From Brevundimonas variabilis (GTDB lineage: Bacteria > Pseudomonadota > Alphaproteobacteria > Caulobacterales > Caulobacteraceae), in the NCBI RefSeq assembly GCF_014199945.1, contig NZ_JACHOR010000002.1:682001-746000 (forward strand): a stretch of 64,000 nt of DNA. The letters run 5' to 3'. This document shows positions 1 through 9,541 of this stretch, one piece after another. The notes under the pieces are model-generated. The model saw nothing but the letters and a program-made list of their open reading frames with translations. It was not told where the DNA came from and ran no database searches. Made by a program: the position numbers and the translations under genes. Every line of letters begins with the position of its first letter. The stretch's first letter is position 1.

Positions 1-1
1 C

Positions 2-784
2 CTTACCGTCATGATCGATGCCGTCCGCAAGACGGCGCGCCCGATGCTGCGCGACTTTGGCGAGGTCGCCCAGTTGCAGGTGTCGCGGAAAGGACCGGGC
101 GATTTCGTCACGGCCGCCGACATCAAGGCCGAGGACACCCTTTACGAGCTGCTGATGAAGGCCCGTCCGGGCTACGGTTTCCTGGGCGAGGAACGCGGCC
201 TGATGGAGGGGACCGACAAGTCCCACATGTGGATCGTCGACCCGATCGATGGCACCACGAATTTCATGCACGCCATGCCGCATTTCGCCATCACGGTCGG
301 CCTTCAGCGCACGTCGCCGGACGGGAGCTCCGAAATTGTCGCGGGCGTCACCTACAACCCGGTCATGAACGAGCTGTTCTGGGCAGAAAAGGGCAAGGGA
401 GCCTATCTGAACGATGCTCGCATCCGCGTGTCCGGCCGCCGCGACCTTGCCGACAGCCTGATCGCAACGGGCCTGCCCTTCATCGGCAAGACGGGCCACG
501 CCCAGTCGATCAAGGACATCCACGCCGTCGGGCAGCGGGTGGCCGGGATCCGGCGTCTCGGGTCATCGGCACTGGACCTCGCCTGGGTCGCCTGCGGTCG
601 CTACGACGCCTACTACGAGCGCAATCTGAAGCCCTGGGATGTGGCAGCCGGCATCCTGTTCGTCACCGAGGCCGGTGGGACGGTCACGACAATCGAGGCC
701 GACGGCGATCCCAAGACCGGCTCGTCGATACTGTCGACCAACACCGAACTGCACCCTGCGCTTCGGAAGGTTCTGCTGGGCTAG
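2..784 (+). CDS. suhB: Inositol monophosphatase family protein (5' partial)
   Basis: Mg-dependent phosphatase acting on myo-inositol 1-phosphate or related sugar phosphates in the cytoplasm; SuhB members also have an RNA-related role in some bacteria. Counting from the ATG at base 11, the metal site is visible as E60-E61, DPIDGTTNF (77-85) and WDVAAG (209-214). The reading frame is open back to the first bases (Leu-Thr-Val precede this ATG) and family members usually start about ten residues earlier, so the true start probably lies outside the window. The stop codon overlaps the stop of the convergent antiporter gene in a shared CTAG. The family call is firm; the substrate is not. Confidence 0.9.
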   Translation, partial: LTVMIDAVRKTARPMLRDFGEVAQLQVSRKGPGDFVTAADIKAEDTLYELLMKARPGYGFLGEERGLMEGTDKSHMWIVDPIDGTTNFMHAMPHFAITVGLQRTSPDGSSEIVAGVTYNPVMNELFWAEKGKGAYLNDARIRVSGRRDLADSLIATGLPFIGKTGHAQSIKDIHAVGQRVAGIRRLGSSALDLAWVACGRYDAYYERNLKPWDVAAGILFVTEAGGTVTTIEADGDPKTGSSILSTNTELHPALRKVLLG

Positions 785-2040
785 GCCGTTGCCGGGTTAG
801 GCCGTTTTGCATCGGCTTCGGCCGCCACGGCCAAGGCCCGCGCCCCGTCCGTACCCGCCTTGGGGCGGCCACCGAAGCGGTCGCAAAGGGCAAAGACGAA
901 CGGATTCAGCGCGATCGACAGCAACGCGGCCGCAAGAATCAGGTCGTGCGTCTCCTGTCGCATCGCCCCGAGCGAGACACCCAGCGCCGCCAGAATGAAG
1001 CTGAACTCCCCGATCTGGGCAAGGCTTGCAGCCACCGTCAGACTGGTCTCGCGTGTCAGTCTGAAGGCAAAGGTGATGGCCAGGGCGGCCAGCGACTTGC
1101 CGATGATGACAATTCCCAGGACACCCAGAACCGCCAGTGGGTCGCGGATCAGGATCGTCGGATCGAACAGCATTCCGACCGAAACGAAGAACAGGACGGC
1201 AAAGGCGTCCCGCAGCGGCAGGGATCGCTCGGCGGCGTTGTGGCCCAGCGGCGTGCCGTTCAGCACCAGGCCGGCAACGAAGGCCCCCAGCGCGAACGAT
1301 GCGCCGAACACTGCATAGGCGATCCAGGCAATGCCTAGGGCGATAGCCAGGACACCGAGCGTGAACAATTCGCGCGACCGTGTGTGGGCGATGCGGACCA
1401 GCAGCCAGGGCAGAACCCGGCCCCCGACCACCAGCATCAGACCGACAAACGCCGCCACCTTCACCAGGGTAAGGCCGATCGATCCGGCCAGTTCGCCGGC
1501 GGTCAGACTCTCGCCCGGCTGGATTACGATCAGGGGCAGCAGAACCAGGGCAATGACGATGACGAGGTCCTCGACGATCAGCCAGCCCACGGCGATCCGC
1601 CCGATCTCGCCCTTGACCTGTTTGCGCTCCTCTAGTGCCCGCAGCAGGACGACGGTCGAGGCGACCGACAGGGCAAACCCCATGAGGGCGGCCTCAAGGT
1701 CACCCATCCCCAGCAGGCGTCCCAGGCCCCAACCCAGAACGGTGGCCACGCTGATCTGGACGAGGGCCCCCGGGATCGCGACCTTGCGGACCTTCATCAG
1801 GTCAGCGGGCGAGAAATGCAGTCCGACCCCGAACATCAGAAGGATGACGCCGACCTCTGCGAGTTGGGGGGCCAGCTCGGTGTCAGCGGTATAGCCCGGC
1901 GTAAAAGGCCCGACGACGACACCAGCGACGAGGTAACCAACAAGGGGCGACAGCTTCAGCCGATTGGCCAGCATCCCGAACACGAAAGCCAGCACGAAGC
2001 CGGCAACAAGGGTCAGAATCAGGCTGTCGGCGTGCGGCAT
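781..2040 (-). CDS. Monovalent cation:proton antiporter, CPA2 (Kef/YbaL-like)
   Basis: A 419-residue inner-membrane protein made almost entirely of transmembrane helices. It is a CPA2-family exchanger expected to move K+ or Na+ against protons. The early sequence LANRLKLSPLVGYLVAGVVV and the acidic-site helix around VGWLIVEDLVIV are typical of Kef/YbaL antiporters. There is no C-terminal TrkA-N domain, so it is the short form. The ATG at 2040 is preceded by AAGGAG at good spacing; an in-frame start 81 bases upstream lacks this. It converges on suhB with a four-base overlap. The transported ion cannot be read from the sequence. Confidence 0.85.
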   Translation of the reverse strand: MPHADSLILTLVAGFVLAFVFGMLANRLKLSPLVGYLVAGVVVGPFTPGYTADTELAPQLAEVGVILLMFGVGLHFSPADLMKVRKVAIPGALVQISVATVLGWGLGRLLGMGDLEAALMGFALSVASTVVLLRALEERKQVKGEIGRIAVGWLIVEDLVIVIALVLLPLIVIQPGESLTAGELAGSIGLTLVKVAAFVGLMLVVGGRVLPWLLVRIAHTRSRELFTLGVLAIALGIAWIAYAVFGASFALGAFVAGLVLNGTPLGHNAAERSLPLRDAFAVLFFVSVGMLFDPTILIRDPLAVLGVLGIVIIGKSLAALAITFAFRLTRETSLTVAASLAQIGEFSFILAALGVSLGAMRQETHDLILAAALLSIALNPFVFALCDRFGGRPKAGTDGARALAVAAEADAKRPNPATA

Positions 2041-2133
2041 CGACGCTCCTTGCAGAGTGTATGGGCAGTATTGCGGTCTGTGTTGAACGCAAGATGTGGG
2101 GTTTGGTGCCCCCAACGGCAAGGCTTGGTTGGC

Positions 2134-2568
2134 TTAACTGCGCCCTTGGCCGAATTCGAAATCCTTGCGTGCCGCAATGATGGTGACGATGAACCCGGCC
2201 AGAACATCCAGCAGCACCATGGTCATGATCAGGAAGAAGACTGACGTCGCGAACCCGCCCAGCAGCAGGAACTCGATCAGGCAGACCACGAAAAGCACCA
2301 TGGACAGGGCATGATTGACGATGGCCGCCTTCTGGCTGGTCGTCGATTTCAGGAGCTCGAAAAACAGCAGGATCAGCGACAGGAACAGGATCAGGTCGCC
2401 GACCGAAACCGACCATCGCGCACCCGAGGCCATGGTCACAGCGAACAGCGGATCGGACAGCACATCGCTGGCCACAGCGAGACCATTGCTCGCATCCTGA
2501 CCGATGAAGATGATCACGATGTTGTAGATCACCACCGGCACGATCAGCAGGGGAATGGCGATCAGCAT
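2134..2568 (-). CDS. Hypothetical four-helix membrane protein
   Basis: A 144-residue protein with four predicted membrane segments (about 3-22, 57-74, 86-105, 108-132) and a short charged cytoplasmic tail. I recognise no domain. It lies upstream of and on the same strand as the antiporter, 93 bases away, so the two could be co-transcribed. The ATG at 2568 puts the first helix at the very N-terminus; a GTG at 2592 is an alternative with a somewhat better purine tract upstream. Composition matches the neighbours, so nothing suggests recent transfer. Confidence 0.6.
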   Translation of the reverse strand: MLIAIPLLIVPVVIYNIVIIFIGQDASNGLAVASDVLSDPLFAVTMASGARWSVSVGDLILFLSLILLFFELLKSTTSQKAAIVNHALSMVLFVVCLIEFLLLGGFATSVFFLIMTMVLLDVLAGFIVTIIAARKDFEFGQGRS

Positions 2569-2643
2569 GGTCGAATCGTTCCAGCACGGCACAGCGCCGC
2601 TTCACCCTGCTTAACGCGCTTCGCCCGAGCGGTGTAGCCCGGT

Positions 2644-3375
2644 CTAGTATTCGCTGATGCCACCCGGCTGGCGGGACCGGGTCTTGAGCCAGATCACGCC
2701 CAGCAGGTCGGAAACGGAGGCCATCAACCGGCCCCAGTTGGTGTATTTCGACTGGCCAACCTCGCGGTGACGGTGGCCGACATCGACGTACAGGTTGCGA
2801 TATCCTTCCCGGATCACCAGCGCCGGCAGATAGCGGTGGATATGATCAAAGTAAGGGAGCCGCAGAAACACCTCTCGTCGGAACGCCTTCAGGCCGCAGC
2901 CCGTGTCGTCGGCATCGTCGTTCAGGAGCCTTCGCCGGATTCGGTTCGCCCAGACCGAGGCCTGACGCTTGGCTTCCGAATCCTGCCGGCGCGCACGGAC
3001 GCCGCCGACCAGGGCCACGTCAGCGGGCGCGTTCAACAGCAGATCAACGAGCTTCGGAGCGTCAACCGGAGGATTCTGACCATCGCCATCCAGGGTCACG
3101 ATGATCTCGCCCCTCGCTGCCAGCACGCCGGTCCGCACCGCACGGCTCTGGCCCGCATTGGAGCCGTGGCTCAGAACGCGCAGCGTCGGCAGATCACCCA
3201 TCACGGCGCGGAGTTCGGCCAATGTCGAATCGCGCGATGCATCGTCGACGAAAATCATCTCGAACGGCCGACCCGAAAAGGCTGTGGCGATATCACGGGC
3301 CAATGCGGCAGCATTGCCCGCCTCGTTGTGCACGGGCACGACCACGGAAATCAGGGGCGCAGAAACGGTATCCAT
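2644..3375 (-). CDS. Family 2 glycosyltransferase (polyprenyl-phosphate sugar synthase type)
   Basis: A 243-residue GT-A glycosyltransferase with an N-terminal SVVVPVHNEAGN motif, the FVDDASRD segment and a LDGDGQNPP metal-binding motif. This is the dolichol-phosphate-mannose synthase/ArnC type. No C-terminal membrane helices are present, so it is the soluble short form. It probably transfers a nucleotide-activated sugar to undecaprenyl phosphate. The divergent neighbour is a GT39 transferase that uses such lipid-linked sugars, which suggests the pair modifies an envelope glycan or lipid A. The ATG at 3375 has AAGAGG just upstream. The sugar is unknown. Confidence 0.85.
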   Translation of the reverse strand: MDTVSAPLISVVVPVHNEAGNAAALARDIATAFSGRPFEMIFVDDASRDSTLAELRAVMGDLPTLRVLSHGSNAGQSRAVRTGVLAARGEIIVTLDGDGQNPPVDAPKLVDLLLNAPADVALVGGVRARRQDSEAKRQASVWANRIRRRLLNDDADDTGCGLKAFRREVFLRLPYFDHIHRYLPALVIREGYRNLYVDVGHRHREVGQSKYTNWGRLMASVSDLLGVIWLKTRSRQPGGISEY

Positions 3376-3443
3376 CCGGCCTCTTAACGCACGCGGACAA
3401 GCCACGCTATTGGCTCGCCGCGCGACCATGGTAAGCATCCCCC

Positions 3444-5120
3444 ATGACGCGCCCGAACCTGGATCGATACATCGCCGGTTGGCGCGGCCCATTGCTCGCA
3501 GCCCTGCTGGCCATGATTGCCGGTCTTCCGGGCCTTCTGCTGTTGCCGCCACTTGATCGCGACGAAAGCCGCTACGCCCAGGCCACATCCCAGATGCTTG
3601 AGAGCGGCGACTATGTCGACATCCGCTTTCAGGACGATCCTCGCTGGAAGAAGCCGATCGGCATCTACTGGATGCAGGCTGTCACAGTCGCCGCGACATC
3701 GACCGTAGAGGCACGCGACATCGCCGCTTATCGCATACCGTCTCTTCTGGGGGCCATGCTGGCGGCCGGCGCGGCGGCCTGGGCTGGAGCCGCCCTGTTC
3801 GGGCGACGTGCCGGATTCCTGGCCGGGGCCATGCTGGGTGCCAGCTTCCTCCTCTCGTCCGAGGCTGGCATTGCCAAGACCGACGCCATGCTCTGCGGAG
3901 CGGTGACCCTGGCCATGGCCTCCCTGGCCCGGATCTATATGGCGACGCGCGCCGGCACCGATCCGCGCAGGCATCACAAATTCATCTTCTGGGCCGCGCT
4001 GGGACTCTCGATCCTGATCAAGGGTCCGATCGGTCTGATTGTCGTCGTTCCCGCCATGCTGATGCTTTCGATCTGGGACCGGGACATCAAATGGATGCGC
4101 CGTCTGGGGTGGGGTTGGGGCTTGCCCCTTGTCGCCTTGATTGTCGGCCCGTGGGCCATCGCCATCACCATCGTCACCGATGGCGGATTCTGGCGAGAAG
4201 CCATCGGCGGTGACCTCGGTCAGAAGGTCACCGGGGCGGATGAGGGCCATTCGGGCTTCCCCGGCATGTATCTGACCCTCGCGCCACTGCTGCTGTTTCC
4301 GGCGACCTTGATGCTGCCGGCTGCGTTGTCGGCGGGCTGGCACCGGCGGGCAGAACCCGCGATCCGCTTTCTGGTGTGCTGGCTGGTGCCGGCCTGGCTG
4401 ATCTTCGAGATCGCCCCTACAAAGCTCTGGCACTACACGCTGCCGACCTTCGGAGCGATCGCCCTCCTCTCCGCCGCCGCCCTGACACAGCCGATCGGGA
4501 CGCTGTCACGGCGACTGGGTGCAGGACTGATGGTTCTGGCGGGCGTGCTCCTCTGCGTGATCACGGTGTACGGTCTGACCGAGTTCGGTCGCTCCACTGC
4601 CCAGACCTGGGCGACGATCACCATCGTGTCCGCCTTCGTCGGTGCCATGGCCGGCGCGTTTCTACTGATCAACCGGGCCGCAGTATCGGCCGTGCTGATC
4701 TCCTTGGCATTCGGGATTTTGGCGCACGCTGCCCTTGCCGGCACGCTGCGACAGCTCAGGCCGTTGTCGGTCTCGCCGCAACTGGAAAAGACCCTGGAAC
4801 AGGCCGGCCTGCATCCGCGGCAGGGGCGCGTGCCAGGGCCGGTCGCCATAACGACCTATCATGAGCCCAGTTTTGTCTTCCTTACGGGTCGGGACACCGA
4901 ATTGACCGACGCGGCCGGAGCGGCCAGAGCCCTGGCGGAGGGCCGGCCGGCCATCGTCGAGGCCGGTGATGCCGAGGACTTCCGGCAGGCCCTCGCCCCG
5001 ACGGGTGCGGTGGGCCGGGCGGTGGGGACCGTGACGGGTCATAACTATTCCAATGGCGACGATGTCAGCCTGACCGTCTATGCCCCCTCCGGTGCCACAC
5101 TCCCCCAGGCTGGCGAGTGA
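3444..5120 (+). CDS. Family 39 (ArnT/PMT-like) membrane glycosyltransferase
   Basis: A 558-residue integral membrane protein with about a dozen hydrophobic segments. The first periplasmic loop carries the acidic D38-R-D40-E41 catalytic motif, followed by the KKPIGIYWMQ segment typical of ArnT-like transferases. Such enzymes move a sugar from undecaprenyl phosphate to lipid A, protein or another acceptor on the periplasmic face. It is divergent from the GT2 gene, with 68 bases between, and the two are best read as donor-maker and donor-user. Its stop overlaps the GTG start of the next gene. It need not be a true aminoarabinose transferase because no arn genes are nearby. Confidence 0.85.
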   Translation: MTRPNLDRYIAGWRGPLLAALLAMIAGLPGLLLLPPLDRDESRYAQATSQMLESGDYVDIRFQDDPRWKKPIGIYWMQAVTVAATSTVEARDIAAYRIPSLLGAMLAAGAAAWAGAALFGRRAGFLAGAMLGASFLLSSEAGIAKTDAMLCGAVTLAMASLARIYMATRAGTDPRRHHKFIFWAALGLSILIKGPIGLIVVVPAMLMLSIWDRDIKWMRRLGWGWGLPLVALIVGPWAIAITIVTDGGFWREAIGGDLGQKVTGADEGHSGFPGMYLTLAPLLLFPATLMLPAALSAGWHRRAEPAIRFLVCWLVPAWLIFEIAPTKLWHYTLPTFGAIALLSAAALTQPIGTLSRRLGAGLMVLAGVLLCVITVYGLTEFGRSTAQTWATITIVSAFVGAMAGAFLLINRAAVSAVLISLAFGILAHAALAGTLRQLRPLSVSPQLEKTLEQAGLHPRQGRVPGPVAITTYHEPSFVFLTGRDTELTDAAGAARALAEGRPAIVEAGDAEDFRQALAPTGAVGRAVGTVTGHNYSNGDDVSLTVYAPSGATLPQAGE

Positions 5121-6031
5121 CCGCTCGATCCATCCAGATCGTCGAGGTCGGTCCGCGCGACGGCTTGCAGAACGAGAAGGTCGTGCTGGACCCCGCCGTC
5201 CGGGCCGAACTCGTGACCCGTCTGGAACGGGCGGGGGCCAGACGGATCGAAGCCGTGAGCTTCGTTCACCCGAAATATGTGCCGCAGATGGCCGGCGCCG
5301 AAGCGGTCATGTCTGCCCTCCCCTCCGCTGCGGGCCACAGTCGCATCGGACTGGTCCTGAACGGCAAGGGCTATGACCGCGCGCTTGGCACCTCTGTCGA
5401 CGAGGTGAACATCGCAATGTCAGCGACAAACGGCTTTGGATTGAAAAATCAGGGTCTCGACGTTCGGGGGCAGGTCTCGATGCTGTCCGACATCCTGGCC
5501 GGGCGACGAAATTCGGAAGGGCAGCCCGGCACGCCGTCCCTGTCCGCCACTCTGTCCTGCGTCTGGGGCTGCCCATTCGACGGCGAAGTTTCGGTCGGTC
5601 AGATCGCGGATCTGGTCGGCGAGATTGCCGCGATGGGCGTTGCAGAGATCGCCCTGGCCGACACCATCGGCGCCGGCGATCCCTGGGCGGTCACGCGCAA
5701 GGTCGAAGCCGCCAGGCAGGCCGCACCGGACACGACCCTGCGACTGCATTTCCATGACACCCGCAATACCGGTCTTGCGAATGCCCACGCCGGTATCGAG
5801 GCCGGGATCGATGTGCTGGACGCCTCGGTCGGCGGCATCGGCGGCTGCCCCTTTGCACCCGGAGCCACAGGCAATATCGCGACCGAAGACCTGGTTTACA
5901 TGTTGCACAGGGCAGGTTTTGAAACCGGCTTCGATCTCGATGCCCTGATCGCTACGGCGCGATGGATTGGAGACAGGATCGGCCGCCCTGCGCCGAGCGC
6001 CCTCAGCCGCGCGGGTGGCTGGCCAGGCTGA
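5117..6031 (+). CDS. hmgL: Hydroxymethylglutaryl-CoA lyase
   Basis: Cleaves HMG-CoA to acetoacetate and acetyl-CoA, the last step of leucine breakdown. The 304-residue TIM-barrel enzyme shows the N-terminal EVGPRDGLQNE substrate/metal motif, the FHDTRNTG metal-binding histidine segment and the GGCPFAPGATGN loop containing the active-site cysteine. The GTG start overlaps the TGA of the GT39 gene, implying translational coupling. No other leucine-degradation genes are adjacent, so the pairing looks incidental. Length matches the family. Confidence 0.93.
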   Translation: MTARSIQIVEVGPRDGLQNEKVVLDPAVRAELVTRLERAGARRIEAVSFVHPKYVPQMAGAEAVMSALPSAAGHSRIGLVLNGKGYDRALGTSVDEVNIAMSATNGFGLKNQGLDVRGQVSMLSDILAGRRNSEGQPGTPSLSATLSCVWGCPFDGEVSVGQIADLVGEIAAMGVAEIALADTIGAGDPWAVTRKVEAARQAAPDTTLRLHFHDTRNTGLANAHAGIEAGIDVLDASVGGIGGCPFAPGATGNIATEDLVYMLHRAGFETGFDLDALIATARWIGDRIGRPAPSALSRAGGWPG

Positions 6032-6110
6032 CGGTCCGGCGCACTGACCGAGTCCTGACTGTTCAATCCCGGCACTGCGGCCTATATCGCCCGCTCTCCG
6101 GAGACCCCGT

Positions 6111-7223
6111 TTGCCATTCCCGTTCGAAATCCAGGCCACCGAAGGCCGCGCGCGCACTGCGGTGCTGAAAACCTCTCGCGGCGATATCCGCACGCCCGCC
6201 TTCATGCCCGTCGGCACGGCGGCCACGGTCAAGGCCATGACCGTGGACCAGGTGAAGGCGACTGGCGCCGATATCCTTCTAGGCAACACCTATCACCTGA
6301 TGCTGCGCCCTGGACCCGAGCGGATGGAACGACTGGGCGGGCTGCACAGGTTCATGGGCTGGGACAAGCCGATCCTGACGGACTCCGGCGGTTTCCAGGT
6401 CATGTCGCTGGCCGGAATTTCAAAGGTGAAGGAAGAGGCCGTCACCTTTTCCAGTCACATCGACGGGTCAAAGCACATCCTGTCGCCGGAACGGTCCATC
6501 GAGATCCAGGCCGACCGCATCGGGGCTGACATCTCGATGCAGCTGGACGAGTGCGTTGCCTGGCCGGCCGAGCAGGACCGAGCCCGTCAGGCCATGGAAC
6601 TGTCTGCGCGGTGGGCCGCCCGTTCAAAGGCCGCGTTTGGCACGCGGGAAACCCAGGCCCTGTTCGGGATCCAGCAAGGTTCGACCTTCGAACCCCTTCG
6701 CCGGGAATCCTCGGACCGACTGCAGGAGATCGGCTTTGATGGCTATGCCATTGGCGGGCTGGCTGTGGGCGAGGGCCATCAGGCCATGTGCGAGGTTCTG
6801 GACTATGCTCCGGACATGCTGCCCGTGGACCGGCCCCGCTATCTGATGGGGGTCGGCAAGCCGGTCGACCTGGTGGAAGCGGTCTGGCGGGGTGTGGACA
6901 TGTTTGACTGCGTTCTGCCGACACGTGCCGGTCGCCATGGTCAGGCCTGGACCTGGGATGGCCCCATTAATCTGAAGAACGCCCGTTTTGCCGAAGACCA
7001 GGACCCGCTCGACGCTACGATCGCATGTCCCGCTTCCAGCGGTTATTCGAAAGCCTATCTGCACCATCTGATCCGTGCCGACGAGATCCTCGGCAAGACC
7101 CTGCTCAGCTGGCACAACATCGCCTTCTATCAGGCACTGACGGCGGCCATGCGTGAGGCCATTGCCCATGGCCGGTTCGAGGCCTTCCGGCGGGAATTCC
7201 ACGCCCGGCACACTTCGAATTAG
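6111..7223 (+). CDS. tgt: tRNA-guanine transglycosylase with a degenerate zinc site
   Basis: Exchanges guanine-34 for preQ1 in tRNAs for Asp, Asn, His and Tyr, as part of queuosine synthesis. The 370-residue protein keeps the active-site elements: LTDSGGFQ with D91, MQLDEC, the QQGS loop, the GGLAVGE segment and FDCVLPTR with nucleophile D266. The usual zinc motif C-x-C-x2-C is here I304-A-C306-P-A-S309; only the middle cysteine and the downstream histidine (H335, SWHN) remain. The start is TTG at 6111 with a GGAG-like site 10-15 bases upstream. The stop overlaps the convergent lipoprotein stop by four bases. Family assignment is firm; whether it still binds zinc is open. Confidence 0.93.
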   Translation: MPFPFEIQATEGRARTAVLKTSRGDIRTPAFMPVGTAATVKAMTVDQVKATGADILLGNTYHLMLRPGPERMERLGGLHRFMGWDKPILTDSGGFQVMSLAGISKVKEEAVTFSSHIDGSKHILSPERSIEIQADRIGADISMQLDECVAWPAEQDRARQAMELSARWAARSKAAFGTRETQALFGIQQGSTFEPLRRESSDRLQEIGFDGYAIGGLAVGEGHQAMCEVLDYAPDMLPVDRPRYLMGVGKPVDLVEAVWRGVDMFDCVLPTRAGRHGQAWTWDGPINLKNARFAEDQDPLDATIACPASSGYSKAYLHHLIRADEILGKTLLSWHNIAFYQALTAAMREAIAHGRFEAFRREFHARHTSN

Positions 7224-7816
7224 GGATCACCCCGGCTGACGCCGTGTGTCAGGCGCCGTGTGTCAGGCCGGAACCAGCGGGGCGCTGCCGGCGGGGCGCA
7301 GTTCTGCTGCATGCCCATGCCCTTGAGGAACGACCGCCGCATCAGGCCTGCCTGGATCGAGGCCTGAACCTCGCGGCTGTGCTGCTCGGCCCCGCTCAGA
7401 CGCCTGATCCAGCTACGGCCGGGAATGAAGTCCCGCACGCCGTCCCGGACCATATCCAGGGCAAGGTCTGCCCCCGCATCGGCCATCTGCTCACTCCGGG
7501 TCGTGCCTTGCCCTTGCGGCGGCTCGTCGGTATCGGGCCCCAGAGCGTCGTCGAGACGGGCGACTTCCCTCGCGATCGTCGAACACCGGCCAAGATTGCG
7601 CATGTCATAGGGATTGTTCCGGGCCTGCAGCAGGACCGTCGGAATCGTCTCCCGTCGGAGATTGAAATCATCAAGCGGCGCAGTCGCGGCTCCTCCAAAT
7701 CCCCGGCCGAATTGTCCTGCACCATCCATAGCGGCGCGGCCGGTCGCACAGCTCCCCAATCCTGTGGCGAGCGCGGCAACAAGGATACAAGAGCAAGCAG
7801 CAGAACGTCCGGTCAT
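7220..7816 (-). CDS. Hypothetical lipoprotein
   Basis: A 198-residue exported protein with a lipoprotein signal peptide: basic N-terminus, hydrophobic core and the lipobox LGSC with acylated Cys23. The mature part is hydrophilic with no recognisable domain; it carries a glycine-rich start, a central Asp/Glu-rich linker and a basic C-terminus with several cysteines. The start at 7816 is chosen because it places the signal peptide at the N-terminus. It converges on tgt with a four-base overlap. Attachment to the envelope is inferred from the lipobox alone; function unknown. Confidence 0.65.
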   Translation of the reverse strand: MTGRSAACSCILVAALATGLGSCATGRAAMDGAGQFGRGFGGAATAPLDDFNLRRETIPTVLLQARNNPYDMRNLGRCSTIAREVARLDDALGPDTDEPPQGQGTTRSEQMADAGADLALDMVRDGVRDFIPGRSWIRRLSGAEQHSREVQASIQAGLMRRSFLKGMGMQQNCAPPAAPRWFRPDTRRLTHGVSRGDP

Positions 7817-8058
7817 ATCCGTACAACGCCCGACGCGAGGATAAGCGCAACAGGGCACCTATTTTTTGTTGGCCAGAACCACGCATCTGCCTCCGCCCCC
7901 TGAGAGAGGCGGAGCGAGACCATGCTGCCACTGTTCAGAGCTGCGACCTTAGAGGCCAACCCGCGTTCAGCAACGTGGTCGGCATCTTGAAGCGCTTGCC
8001 CAACTCAGGCGGCATCTCTCGCGATCTGAGCGACAGGTCTCCGAACCAGAGACAACTG

Positions 8059-8415
8059 TCAGCCCTCAAGGATCAACGGACAGTTGGCCTTGCCGAACAG
8101 GTTCTCCCGCGAGTGCCAGTAGACGCGCTGAACGAACCGCCTTCCGGTGAAATAGGTGCAAACAAGCGAACCCCGACTGTTCGCGCCGAGATCGCCGTAG
8201 TCCTTTGTCACATAGGTCTGTCCGGGTGAGATCAGACGCTGTGAAACGACAGGTTTGTAGCCCGTGAGTGCAGGCGTCAAAGCGACCCCGAGGGCTATGG
8301 TTCCGATGACAGCAGCCACCACTTTCAGAGTGGTTTTGACCCCGTCGGATCCACCTTCCTCGTCCTCACTCGCCCACTCGTCCGAACGGGGCTCATATTC
8401 AAACTGCATCGACAT
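8059..8415 (-). CDS. Hypothetical single-pass membrane protein
   Basis: An unrecognised 118-residue protein with an acidic N-terminal tail of about 25 residues, one hydrophobic segment (roughly 28-50) and a polar C-terminal part containing two cysteines, which would sit outside the cytoplasm. Two nearby starts (8415 and 8409) are both possible; 8415 has a GGA tract at suitable spacing. It overlaps the end of the upstream gene on the same strand by 17 bases, so the two are probably translated from one message. It sits in the atypical block next to tRNA-Lys. Confidence 0.5.
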   Translation of the reverse strand: MSMQFEYEPRSDEWASEDEEGGSDGVKTTLKVVAAVIGTIALGVALTPALTGYKPVVSQRLISPGQTYVTKDYGDLGANSRGSLVCTYFTGRRFVQRVYWHSRENLFGKANCPLILEG

Positions 8416-9541
8416 CACGTATCCGTAGGCTGACCTCGAAATCCATCAGAATATCCATCAGCTCCTCGCTACCTGGCGGGGCTGCCTTTGCGCCAAATCG
8501 ATAACTTGAAAAACTGACGATATGCTGAATGGCCCCAAGCTGCTCACCCAGTCGCATGAAAAGTGAGGGAGCAGCCAATAGAAACCCTTTGAACTCTGCA
8601 GGATTTCCCTGTTTCGTCAGATCTGCATAGGCAAGGTCATAAATCTGCAGCGTGTTTTGAACATCGAGACATGTTCGAGCGATTTGCGTGCGAAGCACTT
8701 TTCGACTGCGCACTATGTACTCTCGAGAAATCATGTCCAATGGTCCGATGGGCTTTATGAGCCTGATGCTGTCCAATACGCCTGCAACACGTTTCAGGAC
8801 GCTAACCATCACCCATTTATAGTATAGCAGGCCTCTCCAGCAAAACACGCACTCTTGATACTGATCAGCACGAAGATTTAGCGCGCTCCTCAGCGCGTCC
8901 GACTCATCCCCGGGCGCGTTCGATAATATCTTCAATGCTAGACCTTCTATCGATCTCGGTCCCACAGAGGATCGGCGAAGACTGAGGTGCACAAGCGGAC
9001 TGATCTCGAGTTTCACAAAATCAAGCATGTCCTGGAGATCGGCATCGCTGATCTGAAAATAGCACGGGGCAGGGTTCAGTCCCGCGCGACTCAGCCTTTC
9101 CCTCAATAGAAAGGGGTCGAGCGATGGGAGCCTGTCGATCATTCCGAGGACGATAAAATCAGGATGATCAGCGGTGACGCCGAAAACCTGCGCCATGGTC
9201 CGTTCGTAGTTTATCTGTCCCACAAACACATATCGCCCACCTGTCTTGAGGTCCCAGCGGTCGATCGGCACCACAATCTTGGTGGCGACCTGCCTAGGAA
9301 CTCTGAAGATGTCATATTCATTGCGACGCAATCTGTGCTTCAACAACAGACATGCATTCAGCTCCGGGGTCCGAAACAATGGCCGGTCGACCCAATCTGG
9401 TGTGAGCCGATAATCGCGTGCAACCTGCAGAAGGTTCAGAACACGCGCTGTAGAGGCGGACTTCTCCAGACTTTCAAGGCTCCGGAATGCGCGATCTGAC
9501 AAAATTTTCCCCGCCTCTATTCGGGGACCATGGATAATCAA
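8399..9541 (-). CDS. Hypothetical protein of unknown family
   Basis: A 380-residue, apparently soluble protein that I do not recognise. It is rich in Leu, Arg and Ser, has no membrane segments or signal peptide, and contains two cysteines close together (ECVFCW). Base composition is clearly lower in GC than the surrounding genes, and the upstream 400 bases are AT-rich, suggesting recent transfer. The start is TTG at 9541 with no clear ribosome binding site, so the N-terminus is uncertain. The 3' end overlaps the next small membrane-protein gene by 17 bases. The pair could be an accessory cassette inserted beside tRNA-Lys. Confidence 0.55.
   Translation of the reverse strand: MIIHGPRIEAGKILSDRAFRSLESLEKSASTARVLNLLQVARDYRLTPDWVDRPLFRTPELNACLLLKHRLRRNEYDIFRVPRQVATKIVVPIDRWDLKTGGRYVFVGQINYERTMAQVFGVTADHPDFIVLGMIDRLPSLDPFLLRERLSRAGLNPAPCYFQISDADLQDMLDFVKLEISPLVHLSLRRSSVGPRSIEGLALKILSNAPGDESDALRSALNLRADQYQECVFCWRGLLYYKWVMVSVLKRVAGVLDSIRLIKPIGPLDMISREYIVRSRKVLRTQIARTCLDVQNTLQIYDLAYADLTKQGNPAEFKGFLLAAPSLFMRLGEQLGAIQHIVSFSSYRFGAKAAPPGSEELMDILMDFEVSLRIRDVDAV

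Noticed and set aside
7891..7914. Terminator at a 7-bp inverted repeat
   Set aside because: No T run on either side and it lies upstream, not downstream, of the nearest gene.
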